A stretch of 64,000 nt of DNA from Magnolia sinica (GCF_029962835.1 NC_080583.1:69487158-69551157), one strand, 5' to 3'. Positions 10,310 to 22,346 are shown, counted from the stretch's first letter. Made by a program: numbers and translations. The notes: a model not told the origin generated them from the letters alone.

Positions 10310-12091
10310 ATGGAAGCGTGGGTACGTGCATATGCCGAGATGGATAAGAGATATTGGGGAATACCTGAGGGTTGTGGAATTCAACGTATACCTCAAGATT
10401 TTTCTCCATCAAGAACAGACATTGAGAACCGACTAAAACGTTATGTTCCATCTGTTAATAGGGCCGTATATGATCGTAATTATGGAAACGAGGATTATTA
10501 TCAACCATCATATTCTCCCATGTATGATCAGTATGACTATTACCAGGGGAAACATCAAAATTTGGAAGATGAACCAACTATATGTTATAATGATTATCCT
10601 CTTGGATACCCTACCATTGATATCCAACCAGAAACAATCCAAGAGGATTCAGCTCAGCGTAGCCTGGCCTATCTCACGGAAATGAGAAAATCGTTGGAAG
10701 CGCTAATTCGCGCCTTGATAAGATAGAGGAGGCTCGGTTATCTCAACCACAATTCATTCTAGAAATACAATGCGAGAAAAGTGATCCTAACTCGCTTTGG
10801 AAGAACTCTGGAATTACAAATGAGGAGTTGGATTCTATCAATGAGCATATGGTTCAATTTCCCGATGAGTTGATCTCGATGACTGTTCAAAGGAATGGTC
10901 AAGATGCGTGGGTATCTTTCAAATACAGTGATGATGACACACTTTCCTCACATGACACACAGGATCTCAATGATGACGTAGAGGTTAGTTTTTTCAAACC
11001 TCAACCGAACTTAGGTGTAGAATGTGAGGAGAGCGACCCCATCCCAAGTGTGTACTGCACGGAATTAGACGATGATGCTTATTGGGATGATGGAATATAC
11101 AGCCCAAAGTCCCCTAGAATCAATCTCAAGTTTGGTCCAGGTCAATGATCAAGATGTACATGAAGTGGTCGGTCATAATGAGCCACTCCCCTCACCTGAC
11201 ACGTCTGATTTTAAGGTGGAGGATGAGCCCCTTACAATCGACCCTTCTAACTCTTGTGAAACATGTTTGGACCACACCTCTGAATCGACTGATGATGTAA
11301 TTCAGGAGAAGGACGAGTTGCTCGCTACGACCCTGGAATTTGAAACCACTCAATTGAGGCCACCATCTGAGCTGTACACGTTTAACAATTCAACGCCTCG
11401 ATTGAGTAGTCTCAATAAACAAAGTGATCACATCGATGCTTACCCTATTGATTTTTAATCTGTCTGTGCAGGGCTGGAGGAAGAAAGCGTACATCTGGCT
11501 ACTGTCAAGGATGATGGTTTCCTTAGGCAGATCATCGCGAGCCACAATGTGAAAAATAAGTCACACTCAGCTGAACTTCCTAACTCTTTGGATGATTGCT
11601 TGGCATACTTTGCAGATTCAAACGATCCCATGTCAAAAGATAAAGTGGATGCCTTCCAAGACGACATCTCGATAGTCATCACTGACCGAGAGAACCATTA
11701 TTCTGAAGCCCCTTCTTCCCCTGATCTTAAACGTCTACCAATAAAGGAAGAGGAGCTGAAAATTGAACCGAAGTTTGGAACTTCGGAATGTGTTGAGACT
11801 ACATCACTTCTTAAGAAGTTTTCTAAACTTTATTTACTTATAGTCTTTGATTCACTATGGGATATTAACGTTGAAACTTCTTCTGTCACAGGTGAATCGT
11901 ATATACTTTGGATACCTCAAGCAATTCAATGGAAAATTTCTTATGAGGTACATAAGTTTCTCTGGAAAGTCATGCTCCAGAGCGTCCAAGCCTATTGCAA
12001 AAAAGGCTTTTGGATGTTCCTATTGAAGAACTTACTAAGAAACTTATCAAGATATTGGGCGGAAGAGGAACCTTGCGGCATGATCGAGTAG
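10310..12091 (+). pseudogene. Non-gag/pol ORF of the non-autonomous gypsy element, decayed
   Basis: Starts at ATG 10310 (MEAWVRAYAEMDKRYWG). It can be followed to TAG at 12089 through a frameshift near 10715 (IRALDKIEEARLSQP across the shift), another near 11115-11145, and a TAA at 11456. The predicted product is about 590 residues, acidic, tyrosine-rich near residues 60-100, with no zinc knuckle and no DSG/DTG protease or polymerase motif. The last 180 residues align with the minus-strand element at 50210-50730: LDDCLAYFADSNDP versus LEVCLTHFIDLNDP, and LLKNLLRNLSRYWAEEEP versus LLKSLLRNLLRYLPEEEP. Conservation of this tail between diverged elements suggests it was once a selected protein. 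Function unknown. Confidence 0.7.
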
Positions 12092-13485
12092 TTTTTCCTT
12101 GCTTTCATAGGACTAGGGTAGTTTGTTTTATACTGCTTTCGGATAGATGATAAACTTAGCGCTCCTAGGAGCCAACCCAGCTTTTCATTCCGTTTCATTT
12201 TCCTAGTTAGTTAGTTCAATGTTTGTGGGTAACATTGCTGCAAACTCTCACGAGACTACAACTCGTCCACTAGGGGTAACCTAGGGGTTTAAAGGCTTGT
12301 TGCATACGCTAAATGCAATCGAGAGCACCTGCGAAAGTGGTGTAGGTAAGATTTTATTTTTGTTATTTTTATTTTACTTCTGTTAGTTTCTCTCTTGTGA
12401 TGACCCGTTCTTACGTAGATATCTTTGGAAAGCCTCTTGATTCTTTCGTCCAGGTACTATCTTTCCATCACTCCTCTTATATTTTCGTTGTCCCATGTGC
12501 ACTGCATGCTTATTTCTTTTACATTGAGGACAATGTAGATTTTAGGTTAGGGGTGGAAAATTAGGTTATCTGATCAGTGTTTTCTTGGTCTTGAGCAACA
12601 ATTGTGGACATTTAAAAAAAATAATAAAAAAAAATTCTGAAATATTCTTGTGAATTCGATGTGATTTTGATATCTATCTTTGATTTAGGATTGCGAGATA
12701 CGTGATGTTGGTAATTTATGTCTCTTAGATTCAGCCATCTGTCAGATTTCACAGCTAAGTTCGAACTGTTAATCCAGAATTAGAAATTGTAAACATTGAT
12801 TGAGTCATGATTTCACAGGACACATCTCACTTACACATTAAGATTTCAGTTCGACATTGAAGGGATAACTTGGTGATCATTAAACATGAAAGGAACCAAC
12901 CTGAGAAATTGAAAGGATTGGGTGACTGGTCTTTACCATAGGTTTGCTCCCTATAGGTGTATATTCGATTCTCCATGGTTGACATTTGGGAAAAGTTGGG
13001 CGACTAGTCTTCACCATGGGTTTGCTCCCTATAGGTGAGGATTCGTTTTCCCTCCTTGGCTTTACTTTTTATATATATATAAAAAAAAAAAAAAAAGTTG
13101 ACATAGTGTGAAAATCATCAAAAGCTGGAAGAATGAATCAAGTTTCGGGTTAGGTGTTGGTTATCATGAATTCTTTTGTAGTTACCAATGATACCCTAAA
13201 ATAGAGAAGTGAATTTTAATAGTGTTAAGCCGAAATTACACTATACACTCATGGAACTCAATGTTTAGAATTGTTCTAATTAATGGATTAATATTTGAGC
13301 TCAATTATGAAGTTTACTGTAAGCTTGATTTCAGGAGAAAGTAATGCCAACATTCATTAATCCTAGAATTCTAGTATCTGAATTGTTTTTCATAAATCTC
13401 GTGAGTTTATAAAAATTGTCCTGTAATTCTCAAATTATTTTTCGCATACCTTGCTCGGGACTAGCAAGATGCTGGTTGGGAGTTG
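12092..13485 (+). other. 3' untranslated region of the non-autonomous gypsy element
   Basis: No frame supported. Contains an A-run at 13081-13096 and the block homologous to 1-594. It ends in ttgctcgggactagcaagatgctggttggg, the likely purine-biased plus-strand priming area, directly before the 3' LTR. Confidence 0.7.
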
Positions 13486-15634
13486 TGTTGAGGGTCAAAT
13501 ATTGCATATCAGACCCCTGTTATTGCCTGGATTTACAAACATGGTACTGTTTGTCGGCCCGATTTAATCGTGTTTGTGATGCAGGGCGTATTTACGAGCC
13601 TAGACTGGGAAAGTGTTCTAAAAGCATGGATTTAACGGTCGGAAGTCACCAAGGCAAGCGACGGACCCCAGGAGACCAAGATCGACAGATTTGCACACCA
13701 GGGATCCAAGAAAATCGAGAAACTGAAGCTCAAGTGGCCCGAAAGACATCCAGAATGCAAGATCACGGGGTTCCCACCATCCGTTCAGCTCGAAACTTTA
13801 TACATGGTCAGGGGCCCATAAATTAACCGTACATGTAAAATTGCAGCTCCTGGATCTCAGTGAAAGTGGCCCAACTGACAGATCAGCCACCAAAACAGTG
13901 ATATGGGGCCCACCTGCTATCAGGATACACTTCAAAATTGGTCCCCACGGTTAAAATGAGATGAAAAAAGAGATGGACGAGGTGGATTTTTCATATACAT
14001 CATAGTGGACCCCACGTGTACATGTGGGAGTGCACAGGCGGTGCACTCCCGCAACACACCAGGCTGGCCGCCCGGTCAAAACGGGCGCTGACCCGTCTCT
14101 CCGTAAGATAGCCAGCGGACGGACAGCGGCGATCCGATTTTGAGTTGTGGGGCCCATACATCGTTCAAAATGTAGATCTGGACCATCTATTCGATCCTTT
14201 GGACGGCCAAGACCAACATATAGGTGTCTGTTTGCCACCTTGCAAGTAGTTGTGTGAAGATCTCAGCAGAACGGAAGATGGACGGTAAAATGCGAAATTC
14301 AGTGGACCGCATCAACGGACGGCAAAAACCACTCTTTCCCGACCGAAATTTCGAGAGAAATCTGGTGGACGGCTTGGATTTCTCATTTGAAACTTATTGT
14401 GGACCCCACCATCATCACAGCGTAAAGATTACGCAAGCTCTGTTTACGCAGTCCGGAAAAACCCGAATTTTTCGGGCTATTGCGTATCCATAGAGAGGGT
14501 CGGATGGCCAATCCGAACCGTCCAAACACTACAAAGCTGGGCCTTCAACCTCACCATGTAGTCAGATTCCAAGGTGGGGAGGTTCGCTGTTCCAGAAATC
14601 ACTCCAAAAATCAGGCTGTTTGCGGTTTCGCTGCGAAAGAGGAGTGCGTGACTCCTTGTTCTCTTCTAACCAACTTACGCACCGACTTTAGCATGCACCC
14701 ACCGCCATCTCTGTTGTCTATAAAAGAAGAAGGGAGAAAGAAAGGAAGGATTTTTTTTTGAGGTCGGAGGGAGAACTGCCGTGGAGGCATCCAAGAGGTG
14801 GAAGCAAGGGAAGGGTTGCGGTTTTGGCTTTGAAGAAACGGAGAGAGAAAGGGAGCAGAGACAGGCTGCTGGCACGTTGGCTGCTGGCCCGTTGGCTGCT
14901 GGACGTCGGCAGGGGAGTGCTGGAGCAGAGACAGTTGGGCAGGGACGGGAGCAACAAGGGATGAAGACGTGAAGCTGGTTTCTCTCCTTCCTTTCTTGTT
15001 CTTTTCTTTCCCTTTTTATCTTTGTTTTGTAGTTATATTCAGCCCATTCATGTGTGGCTAATCCTCTTAGCTAGGGCTAAGAGGTGAAGCCTGTAGCGAG
15101 ATGGGAGAGTCTATTCTATGCGTTTAATTAAAATTTCTAAACTTAATTTGATTTTTAAGTTGATAATTCAAGGAATATTTTCTCAGTATTTAATGGTCTG
15201 TTGTGACTGAAATTACAATGGATTTGCAATGGCTTTGAATATTTCTTTTTCTCTTTTAATGTTTATGACGTCAGGAAGCCCTGTTGTTCACCATCGTCTC
15301 CTGGGCATGGTTGGATGATAGTACGACCTTCATAGCATGTTGATTGGTTGGTAATTAGTTTAATTCTTTTGTTAACTTTGTCTCCTGGGCATGGTGTGGT
15401 GATGGAATCCATTATAATTCATATACCTTTCATCTCTTTAAAATTATATCAGAAGAAGTTCAGTTTAATTTTCATGATTTTTGAAGCAGGCATAAGATCT
15501 CCCTGATCCCTACAAGTGGATCCTCTGAATCCCTAGTTTCCTTCCTCTGAATTTCTTAAGTTTTAGATAATTATTCCACAATTATTCCTTAAAATCTCTT
15601 TGGTTTAGATCACATCTTAGTCTAGTTCTAGTTC
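13486..15634 (+). repeat. 3' LTR of the large non-autonomous gypsy element, 3'-truncated
   Basis: Starts tgttgagggtcaaatattgc. It matches the 5' LTR up to ttctagttct and then departs into unrelated sequence, lacking the last 90 bp, which include the cctcggtcttaccgag block. It carries its own TATA box (14718). Confidence 0.87.
14718..14726 (+). promoter_or_regulatory. TATA box of 3' LTR
   Basis: Motif ctataaaag at the position equivalent to 8614; read-out transcription into the flank is possible. Confidence 0.6.
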
Positions 15635-16034
15635 TAGATCGCATCTTAAGTTTTCTTTTGTCACCCTTACTTCGCTTTCTACATTTTCTTTTGTCTGTCT
15701 CCACCGCAAACCTGTTGCATTAAAAAGGGGTTTGAGAGATAAAAAAATAAAGAAAATGACACCTTCATCTAATAAGTGCATTACACGTATAATTGAAGAA
15801 ATTCCCTTATAACTCTAAACCCTAAACCCTAAAACCAATTATTAGAAGTACTCGATCAATTTATACTCTATCAATTCGCACCTCTCTTTAAACCCTAAAT
15901 CCTAAAAAATTATACTTGCACGAATTTTCAGTCATTTGCTTGACTTGTCAATTAATTTCACAAAGTTCTTGCATGACTTGCCGGTCAATTTCACCGGATT
16001 CTCGATCAATTTTCGTAAGTCATCGATCAATTTA
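15635..16034. other. Spacer, no gene; short telomere-like motif
   Basis: AT-rich sequence. At 15815-15833 there is ctaaaccctaaaccctaaa and at 15892 a further accctaaat. This is two to three units only, so it is likely chance or promoter-type telo-box sequence. Nothing coding is visible. Confidence 0.4.
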
Positions 16035-16342
16035 CCTAGTGCATCCGGACGTATGACAATAAGATATGTACAAACCTTTCCCTTTGAATCTGAGTCATTC
16101 CAATGATCCAAACCATTTATATGATGTTTCTAATCTTGTACGATAGGTGGACAACAAATAAAACATCTCAGTTGGATTACTTCAACCGTTCGATAATTTG
16201 GTTCTTTTTCTTTGAACATGAATGGTCGCTGTAATTCTTGTATAATCAACTGTTGGAAATATTCCATCTGAGAGATAAACGATCCATCATTGGAAAAGGG
16301 CCAAAAATAATGTCTTATGTAATACGTCCGGATGTATTGGAG
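16035..16342. mobile_element. MITE with 28-bp terminal inverted repeats
   Basis: The left end cctagtgcatccggacgtat is inversely repeated at the right end (atacgtccggatgtattgg), and the match continues inward through a tcttat/ataaga block, about 28 bp with a few mismatches and a 1-bp gap. The interior is AT-rich and non-coding. The target duplication is not clear, so the superfamily is unassigned. Confidence 0.65.
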
Positions 16343-16957
16343 CACACCTCCTTTATGTAAGAGAAATGCTCCCGTGCTCTCAGAGCACTATAAGATACAG
16401 TTGATCCTAGTTGCATTTAGTTTCATTGGACACTAATTAGACTTGGATCCATTGATCTGAACTGTCCATTTAGTTTAGAACACATTTTATAGGCAATGAT
16501 GCAAAATTCGTACTGATTGGATAATCCAATCCATCCTAGATTGGGCTCTTCTTTTTTCTTTTCTTTTTTTAAAAAAAATTTATTATTATTATTTTTTATA
16601 GCCGTCATTTTTTTTCCAAGCCATGTATGGGATAACTATGATTGCCTAAAAAAACTGTTTCTTTATAATCATAAGACATCCATGATGGACGGTAACAAAT
16701 AGATGGATCAAATTGTTGATTGGACCTATTTTCTGTAAATGATCTTGACCATCCAATAAGGACCATTGATCTGATGGTTAATATTTTTCGGATTGGTGTG
16801 ATGCCTTCATGCATGGTTTCCCATGAAATGTGAAATGGACCTACTAAATAGGTTAGATTAGTGGATTACAGTGCACAAACGCCCGAATGCAGTTAAATGG
16901 AATTAGTAGCACTAAACGCTCTATTTCTACCACTCTCAGTCACATGTGGATAAGACC
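16343..16957. other. Spacer, no gene
   Basis: Contains phrases typical of other plant MITEs (gatccattgatctgaactgtcc, atcttgaccatccaataagg) but no inverted repeats that I can pair with confidence. No coding frame. Confidence 0.35.
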
Positions 16958-17115
16958 CATGACCATGGGCCTACTTTGACATATGTGTTGTATATCCACA
17001 TCGTCCATCCGTTTTTCTAGCTCATTTTAAGGCAAGGTCCCAAAAATGAAGCAGATCCAATCTCCAGTGGACCACACCACTGGAAACAGTGGTCATTGAA
17101 CACCCACCATGAAAA
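16958..17115. mobile_element. GGGCCC MITE, left arm only
   Basis: The arm cctactttgacatatgtgttg, tatccacatcgtccatcc, tcattttaaggcaaggtccc, caaaaatgaagcagatcc and cagtggtcattgaac follows the consensus left arm of the complete copy at 17353. The right arm is missing. Confidence 0.7.
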
Positions 17116-17352
17116 ATATTAATGAACATCCACCAAATTTATTTTATTTTCAAATTCACTTATTTTGGGGTGTCCCACTTTTTTCATGGATTACGCTTCT
17201 AGACAATTGAAATTCTGGCACAAAACAGTGGACCCCACATGCAGAAATTGTAGAATATGCTTTTTCCACAAAAGTTGGAATGCGGTCTGCCATGCATACG
17301 AGGAGGGGAGCGAATTAGGGGAGGCCAAGGTAAGGGCTTAGTGTGTCAGGCT

Positions 17353-17787
17353 CTGACTGTGGGGCCCACCTTGATGTACTTGTTGTATATCCACACCATC
17401 CATTAGTGTATTCACCTCATTTTAGGGCATGGTCCCAAAAATGAAGCAGATCCAAATATCATGAAGTGGACCACACTATAGGAAGCCGTGATCATTGATG
17501 TCCACCATTAAAAAAAATTCCTAAGGCCCACCGTAATATTGATTTTCCATCCAACCTGTTGATAATGTCACACATACCTGGATGAATGGATAACACAAAT
17601 ATCAGCTTTATCCAAAACTTTCGTGGCGCCTACAAAGTTTTTAACGGTAGGGATTCAATCCCTACTGTGTGGTCCAGTTAAAATGTGGGTATACTTCATT
17701 TTTTGAACCATGCCATAACATGTTCTAAAACAACTGATGGACGGTGTGGATATACAACATATACATCAAGGTGGGCCCCATAGTCAG
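17353..17787. mobile_element. GGGCCC fold-back MITE, complete
   Basis: Outer ends ctgactgtggggcccacc and ggtgggccccatagtcag are inverted copies. The inverted match runs about 90 bp inward (ttgtatatccacaccatcca against tggacggtgtggatatacaa) and weaker complementarity covers most of the 435 bp. Non-coding, no transposase. This is the best-preserved reference copy of the family. Confidence 0.9.
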
Positions 17788-18434
17788 GGCGTCACGCGCT
17801 AAGCTGTAACCCGGGCCTCACCCACTCAGATCCGGTTAGGACAGGGTTCTCGGCAGCTATATCCTGGTTGGTCTTGATCAACCCAGGCCCAGCTCTTCAA
17901 TTTCAGGTCCAGTCCCACCAATTAACATTACAAACAAGCCCATTTTCCTTAATGAAAAAATTTTCTAACTTAGATCCAGGCCTGTGAGTGGTTTTTAATT
18001 ACCATTTATGTTCAGGTCCAAAATTAGCCCGCTGGCCTCTATCAATAGTGGCCAAGACCCAAAACCCCAACGGGCCACACAGTCCATTGACACTCTATAA
18101 TGTGGTGATTGGCATTAAACTTTTTAAGTGAGTATACTAAGAATAAACAATAGTAATCATTAAAAAGTTGTGGCGCGTATCGAAACCGATAAAAAGATAA
18201 AGTATATTAAGAGCTTAAATTGTTTTGTCGTTAATCTCTAAAACTATATGAAAATACAATCTTAAAAAAATAACTTTCTTAAGACATAAACCATATTATA
18301 TTACTACTTTGATGTTCCGGCATCGAAGAATCAATTGTTGCAGGCCACGTTTATCATTTCCTTTGAATATATCATTAACGTGCCGTAAGAATTTTAATTT
18401 TTAATTTTTACTTTTTAATTTTTTAATTTTATGA
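17788..18434. other. Spacer, no gene
   Basis: AT-rich, with a TTTTTAAT run near 18390-18425. No coding frame or paired repeat found. Confidence 0.35.
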
Positions 18435-18619
18435 TTAGTTCACATGTTAAAATAGGATAAAGTGGGAAGAAATGAAAGATTGGGCTAGAAGCTTTGACAA
18501 TCAGAAGTTGGAGGATAACATAGGTTAGTTCACAAGTTAAAATAAGATAAAAGTGGGAAGAAATGAAAGATTGGGTTAGAAGCCTTGACCAATGAGAAAG
18601 AGTTGGTGGATAACATAGG
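18435..18619. repeat. Tandem duplication, two copies of about 92 bp
   Basis: Copy 1 (18435-18524) and copy 2 (18525-18619) both run from ttagttcacaWgttaaaata through gggaagaaatgaaagattgg to gtggataacatagg, with a few substitutions and small indels. Confidence 0.88.
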
Positions 18620-19430
18620 CCAGACGTAGTTTGGATGTGAGTAATTTAAAAGGGCCTAATGAATTTGTTTTCACGAAACGAAATCGTTGAGAAAGATATT
18701 CTTTTCGTCATGTTTGGATATTGGGAATGTAATTTTGTTACGGCCGTTGGCGTGGAATTCATTACTCAGATGTTTGTTTTTATCATGTTTGAGTGCTGAG
18801 ATTGTAAGAATGTGGAATTCAGAAATTATGTTTGATACTAAAGAAAATGTATTTGAACATAAAAAGTTAGTACGGAATTCATTGCTTTGGAATTCGTAGG
18901 CTTGTACCATTTAAAGAATTTCAAAACATCTCTTTTGGTAGAGATTGAATCTAATAAGGGATGAATTCGAAATATTTCGGAGAGCCAAACACAAGAATTT
19001 GTTAGAGTAATTGTTAACGCAAATTACGAATTTAAAAATTTTGTAAAAAATAATTAAAAAATAGAAAGATAAAAGTTAGGTTGAAGCACGTGTAATCACA
19101 TTTCAACACTGACGTATTGGTATTGATTCCCTAGTGGGGGTCGCTAATAGTGACGTGTGAACTGACAGTGGGTGTACTAACAAGCTAACCAAAAATAAAA
19201 AATAAAAAAATCACATTATCCTCAAAGCATTATTCATCTTTTTTCATGATGTTGAGAATGCTGATAGATTGCAGGCAAATAGGTTTTAGGATACGACGAG
19301 ATTGTTTTTGGTTTACGTTTAACAAACACGAAGAACCATTGATGAAACTCTTTGTACATAAATTTCTTTCTATCATATAAATGAAATAAAATCCCACATC
19401 AGAGAGAAAATTAGAAATTATGTTGCTTGT
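18620..19430. other. Spacer, no gene
   Basis: Contains many ggaattc sites and a possible MITE with weak ends (gtttggatgtgag near 18630 and gagccaaacac near 18982), not paired well enough to call. No coding frame supported. Confidence 0.35.
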
Positions 19431-20110
19431 TCAAACCACTGCTTTGGTCTATTTCTTGAGAACTGTTGGCTATGGTTCGCATTGAACTTAGCTGGCTTGA
19501 TTTTGCTTTTCTTGTTGTGTCCTATTTAAGAGTGGTTCGGGTTGTTGGTGATGGTCCAATGAACCAACCAAGCGCTGTTTATATAGGCTACGGTTACACT
19601 ATTTTGGTCCAGGGGTCATAACTTAATATGACTGTTTTATGGCTATTGGTGAGAAAGTAGCCGTTATCAGCAGTTTCTGACCGTTATGCATGTGGGACAA
19701 CCGGCAGCTGCATGCTAGCCGTTTATACTCACTGGCTAGCCATTTTATGACCGTTGGGCTATTCACATGCAGCATTTTCTGTATGGTCTGGTTTAATGTT
19801 GCATGTGCAGTTAAACCTCTCTCAAATGGCTAGTTTTCAACCTCTATAAAAGACACAGTGGTCTCATTCAGACCATTCGTCCACTCCAACCACCTGACCC
19901 ATATTCTTTGTCACATCGCAACTTGCACTCGTTTCGCACCGGTTTGTGTAAAGTCCCGAGGGAGCGATCCATCTGCGACACGGTGTGCACGTGCAAAGTG
20001 TGCCACCAACGCCTCTACAACAACACTGCCTCACATGCCCATGCCCTTGCATCGAGCTCATGACTCTGACCGTGTGCGGGTGTTCTAGTGCGAACTAGAA
20101 CAAGCAGGTC
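19431..20110 (+). other. LTR-like promoter segment, possible old solo LTR
   Basis: Holds several spaced tgaccgtt / tagccgttta motifs (19660-19760), then a TATA box (tataaaag at 19845), then a CA-rich leader. That is the layout of a plant copia LTR U3-R junction. No second copy is in the window and the ends are not defined, so this is a tentative call. The short frames at 19858-20088 are not convincing genes. Confidence 0.35.
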
Positions 20111-20998
20111 ACGGTACTCCATGGATCAATCAAGCAAATAATAAGGTACTCCGCATCCCCTATATAAACACAATCACCTCAATTGTGTTGGATTTGAATT
20201 GAGCTTTATTTTCTCGATTGATTTGGCTTGACTCGCCATGATTGGACACTCTTTTTAGTTTCTTTATTTTCTACCATTTGGTTGCACCAAATATCATGAA
20301 ATCTAATGATATTGTGGACCCAATTAGACTAATTTAATCGTGATATTTGGTCAAAGCTGTACATCAGTTGGGACCAATTAGTAGATAGCGTAGCCCAAAA
20401 ATCAGACTGGCCCACACATTAGGTGGACACTTGAGATAACGATGGATGGTTTAAAATTATGCTAAATGTTCACAGTCCAGTTACACGTGGCCCACTTCAT
20501 GATTCTGATCTGCCTGGATTTGAAGCCATGTTATCTACATGGTGGGCCTCCTGATGGATGGCTAGAAAAAAGATCTACTGCATCCACCAATCTAAAATCT
20601 ACACCATTGCACTCAACTATGCCTAAGAGCTACACTGCATTGCCCTTGGAGATGGTAGATACTGATCTGTTTCAAGTGGACCACTGCCATGCCATAATGC
20701 CAGGGCCATGCTGGCCCATTATTTGAGTGGGCCTTAAATCCAATTCGAACTGCAATCCATTAATAAATGGGTCCATCTCCATGATTGGCTAGAATTTAAG
20801 ACAAAATGCTATTAGAACTAGGCCTTGGATTGGCCCACCTCAAACTAGTCTGTCACGAGCCCAAAAGTCCTGTGGTTAGACCCAATCCTGGCCCAGGGTC
20901 GATCAACCGGCCAAAGATAATTTGAACGGATAGATGATCCTGACCCCAATAGAGGCAATCAAACGAGAGAGTCCCAAACGTAAGGGATCGAGCAGTGT
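20111..20998. other. Spacer, no gene
   Basis: An inverted pair caccaaatatca (20286) / tgatatttggtc (20341) suggests a small fold-back. Other phrases (gtggaccactgcc, gtgggccttaaatcc) are MITE-like. No coding frame is supported. Confidence 0.35.
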
Positions 20999-21290
20999 GT
21001 GGGGCCCACCGTGATGTATGTGTTCCATCCAAACTGTCCACTAAAATTGCCCCCTCATGTTAGGTCTTCATGCTAAAATCCAGCCTCATCTATGTCAGTG
21101 GGGGCCAGACCAAATAGCTACAATGGGGAGGGGGATTTCCCACCATATAAATATCTAAATGGAGTGTCTGGTCCATTGTGTTGTGTGTATGCCATCCAAC
21201 CCATTCATCGAATGTAACCCACCAGAACGAAGTCACAGACCAAAACTAAAGCAATTTGAAATTTTTGTGGGCCACAACAAGTAAATTCAT
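20999..21290. mobile_element. GGGCCC-type MITE, partial
   Basis: Begins gtggggcccaccgtgatgta, tgtgttccatccaaactgtcc, the standard left end, then diverges. No matching right end was found. Confidence 0.55.
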
Positions 21291-21559
21291 AGATTTTATG
21301 CGTGATTGTACATTGCTTCATATGCTATCTCCTACGTAATTTCAAGATCTGGATTATTCTTATTCTGTACGGTGTACATGAGGAGGCACATCAGATGCAC
21401 GGTTTGGATTTTAAATAGATATCAGGTCTGGCCCCAAACAGCCTAAACGTAGGGTAGTTACCGTACATACAAACGTACCTGATCATTCCCTGTAAGTATT
21501 AGACCGTCACATATAACGGAACTAACAGCGACGCTGTCGGTAGCGAGGTGGCTACTGGT

Positions 21560-21730
21560 CGGTGAACTGTGGGCCCATCATAATGTATATATTTTATCAA
21601 CGCCATCTATCCATCTATTTTTCCAGATCATTTTATGGCATCAGTCCCAAAATGAGAAAGATCCAAATGTCTGGTGGACCACATTACAGTAAACAGTGGT
21701 GATTGAACGCCCACGGTTAAAAAAATGTTG
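21560..21730. mobile_element. GGGCCC MITE, left arm only
   Basis: Arm with gtgggcccatcataatgtat, catctatccatctattttt, gatcattttatggcatc, aaagatccaaatgtctggtgg and cagtggtgattgaacgccc. It stops where a different repeat (with a GA run at 21758-21780) begins. Confidence 0.75.
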
Positions 21731-22030
21731 GGGGCATGCACAAAAGTCTTGCATCAAGTTAGAGAGAGAGAGAGAGAGAGACGCAATCTCACCTACGCAC
21801 CTACGCACGTGCGCACCTTTGTACACTTGTATAGGAGTCGAATCTGAACAGTCCATAAGATGTGAAATCCCATGAAACCCTGGGGGGCGAATTTTCAGAC
21901 TGATATAAGATTCTGGTGGGTCATAGCAAAGAGAAACCCAAATTAAGGGAAGAAACTGTTTGCATTTTTCATGGCCCACCGAAGTTTTAGTTCAAAGTAA
22001 AAATTGGTACCAGGAGGTTTAATGAGGCTC
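21731..22030. other. Spacer with (GA)n, no gene
   Basis: A GA run at 21758-21780, then tacgcacctacgcacgtgcgcac. The remainder (catggcccaccgaagtttt) is MITE-like. No gene seen. Confidence 0.35.
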
Positions 22031-22146
22031 TGCTTCATGTGGACCGTTCAGATTTTCGAAACTCATCAGATTTTCGAAACTCATCACATATGATGAGTTC
22101 TCAAAAACGTTTGTAGATAGTCCGTGGTTTGCAGGTGAGCGTTCCG

Positions 22147-22148
<2 letters not shown>

Positions 22149-22220
<72 letters not shown>
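22149..22220. repeat. (TA)n microsatellite, 36 units
   Basis: Uninterrupted alternating AT, followed at once by gggaaaatactatgc, a MITE end. The tyrosine-isoleucine frames through it are artefacts. Confidence 0.97.
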
Positions 22221-22222
<2 letters not shown>

Positions 22223-22257
22223 GAAAATACTATGCACTCGACCTCACGGTAAGATTT
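22221..22257 (+). mobile_element. 37-bp left-end fragment of the TA-associated MITE
   Basis: gggaaaatactatgcactcg, acctcacggtaag is the same left end as the complete element at 22406 and begins exactly at the edge of a TA array. Confidence 0.75.
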
Positions 22258-22345
22258 TGCTTCATGTGGACCATTCAGATTTTCGAGACTCATTAGATAT
22301 GATGAGTTCTCAAAAAAGATGGTATGTAGCCTTCGCAGGTGAGCG

Positions 22346-22346
<1 letters not shown>

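Larger units (their letters stand above)
7383..15634 (+). mobile_element. Large non-autonomous Tat/Athila-like gypsy element (LARD type), two LTRs
   Basis: The layout is 5' LTR 7383-9639, tRNA-Asp primer-binding site 9646-9663, T-rich leader, a decayed 590-codon reading region at 10310-12091, 3' untranslated region, and 3' LTR 13486-15634. There is no reverse transcriptase, RNase H or integrase, so it depended on another element's enzymes. The two LTRs differ by scattered substitutions and an 8-9 bp deletion near 15325, which indicates a fairly recent insertion. The 3' LTR stops about 90 bp short, so the right target duplication cannot be checked. The lineage call rests on the primer-binding site and on similarity to the gag-protease element at 49138-51738. 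Confidence 0.88.
22031..22346. repeat. Direct duplication (period about 227 bp) containing a TA array
   Basis: The segment tgcttcatgtggaccgttca ... atgatgagttctcaaaaa ... gcaggtgagcgtt occurs at 22032-22146 and again at 22259-22346, each time directly followed by a TA array. Confidence 0.85.

Noticed and set aside
15815..15833. Interstitial telomere repeat
   Set aside because: Only two to three CCCTAAA units; such telo-box-like motifs occur by chance and in promoters.
19858..20088. Small protein-coding gene downstream of a TATA box
   Set aside because: The antisense strand is equally open, no domain is visible and the context is LTR-like.
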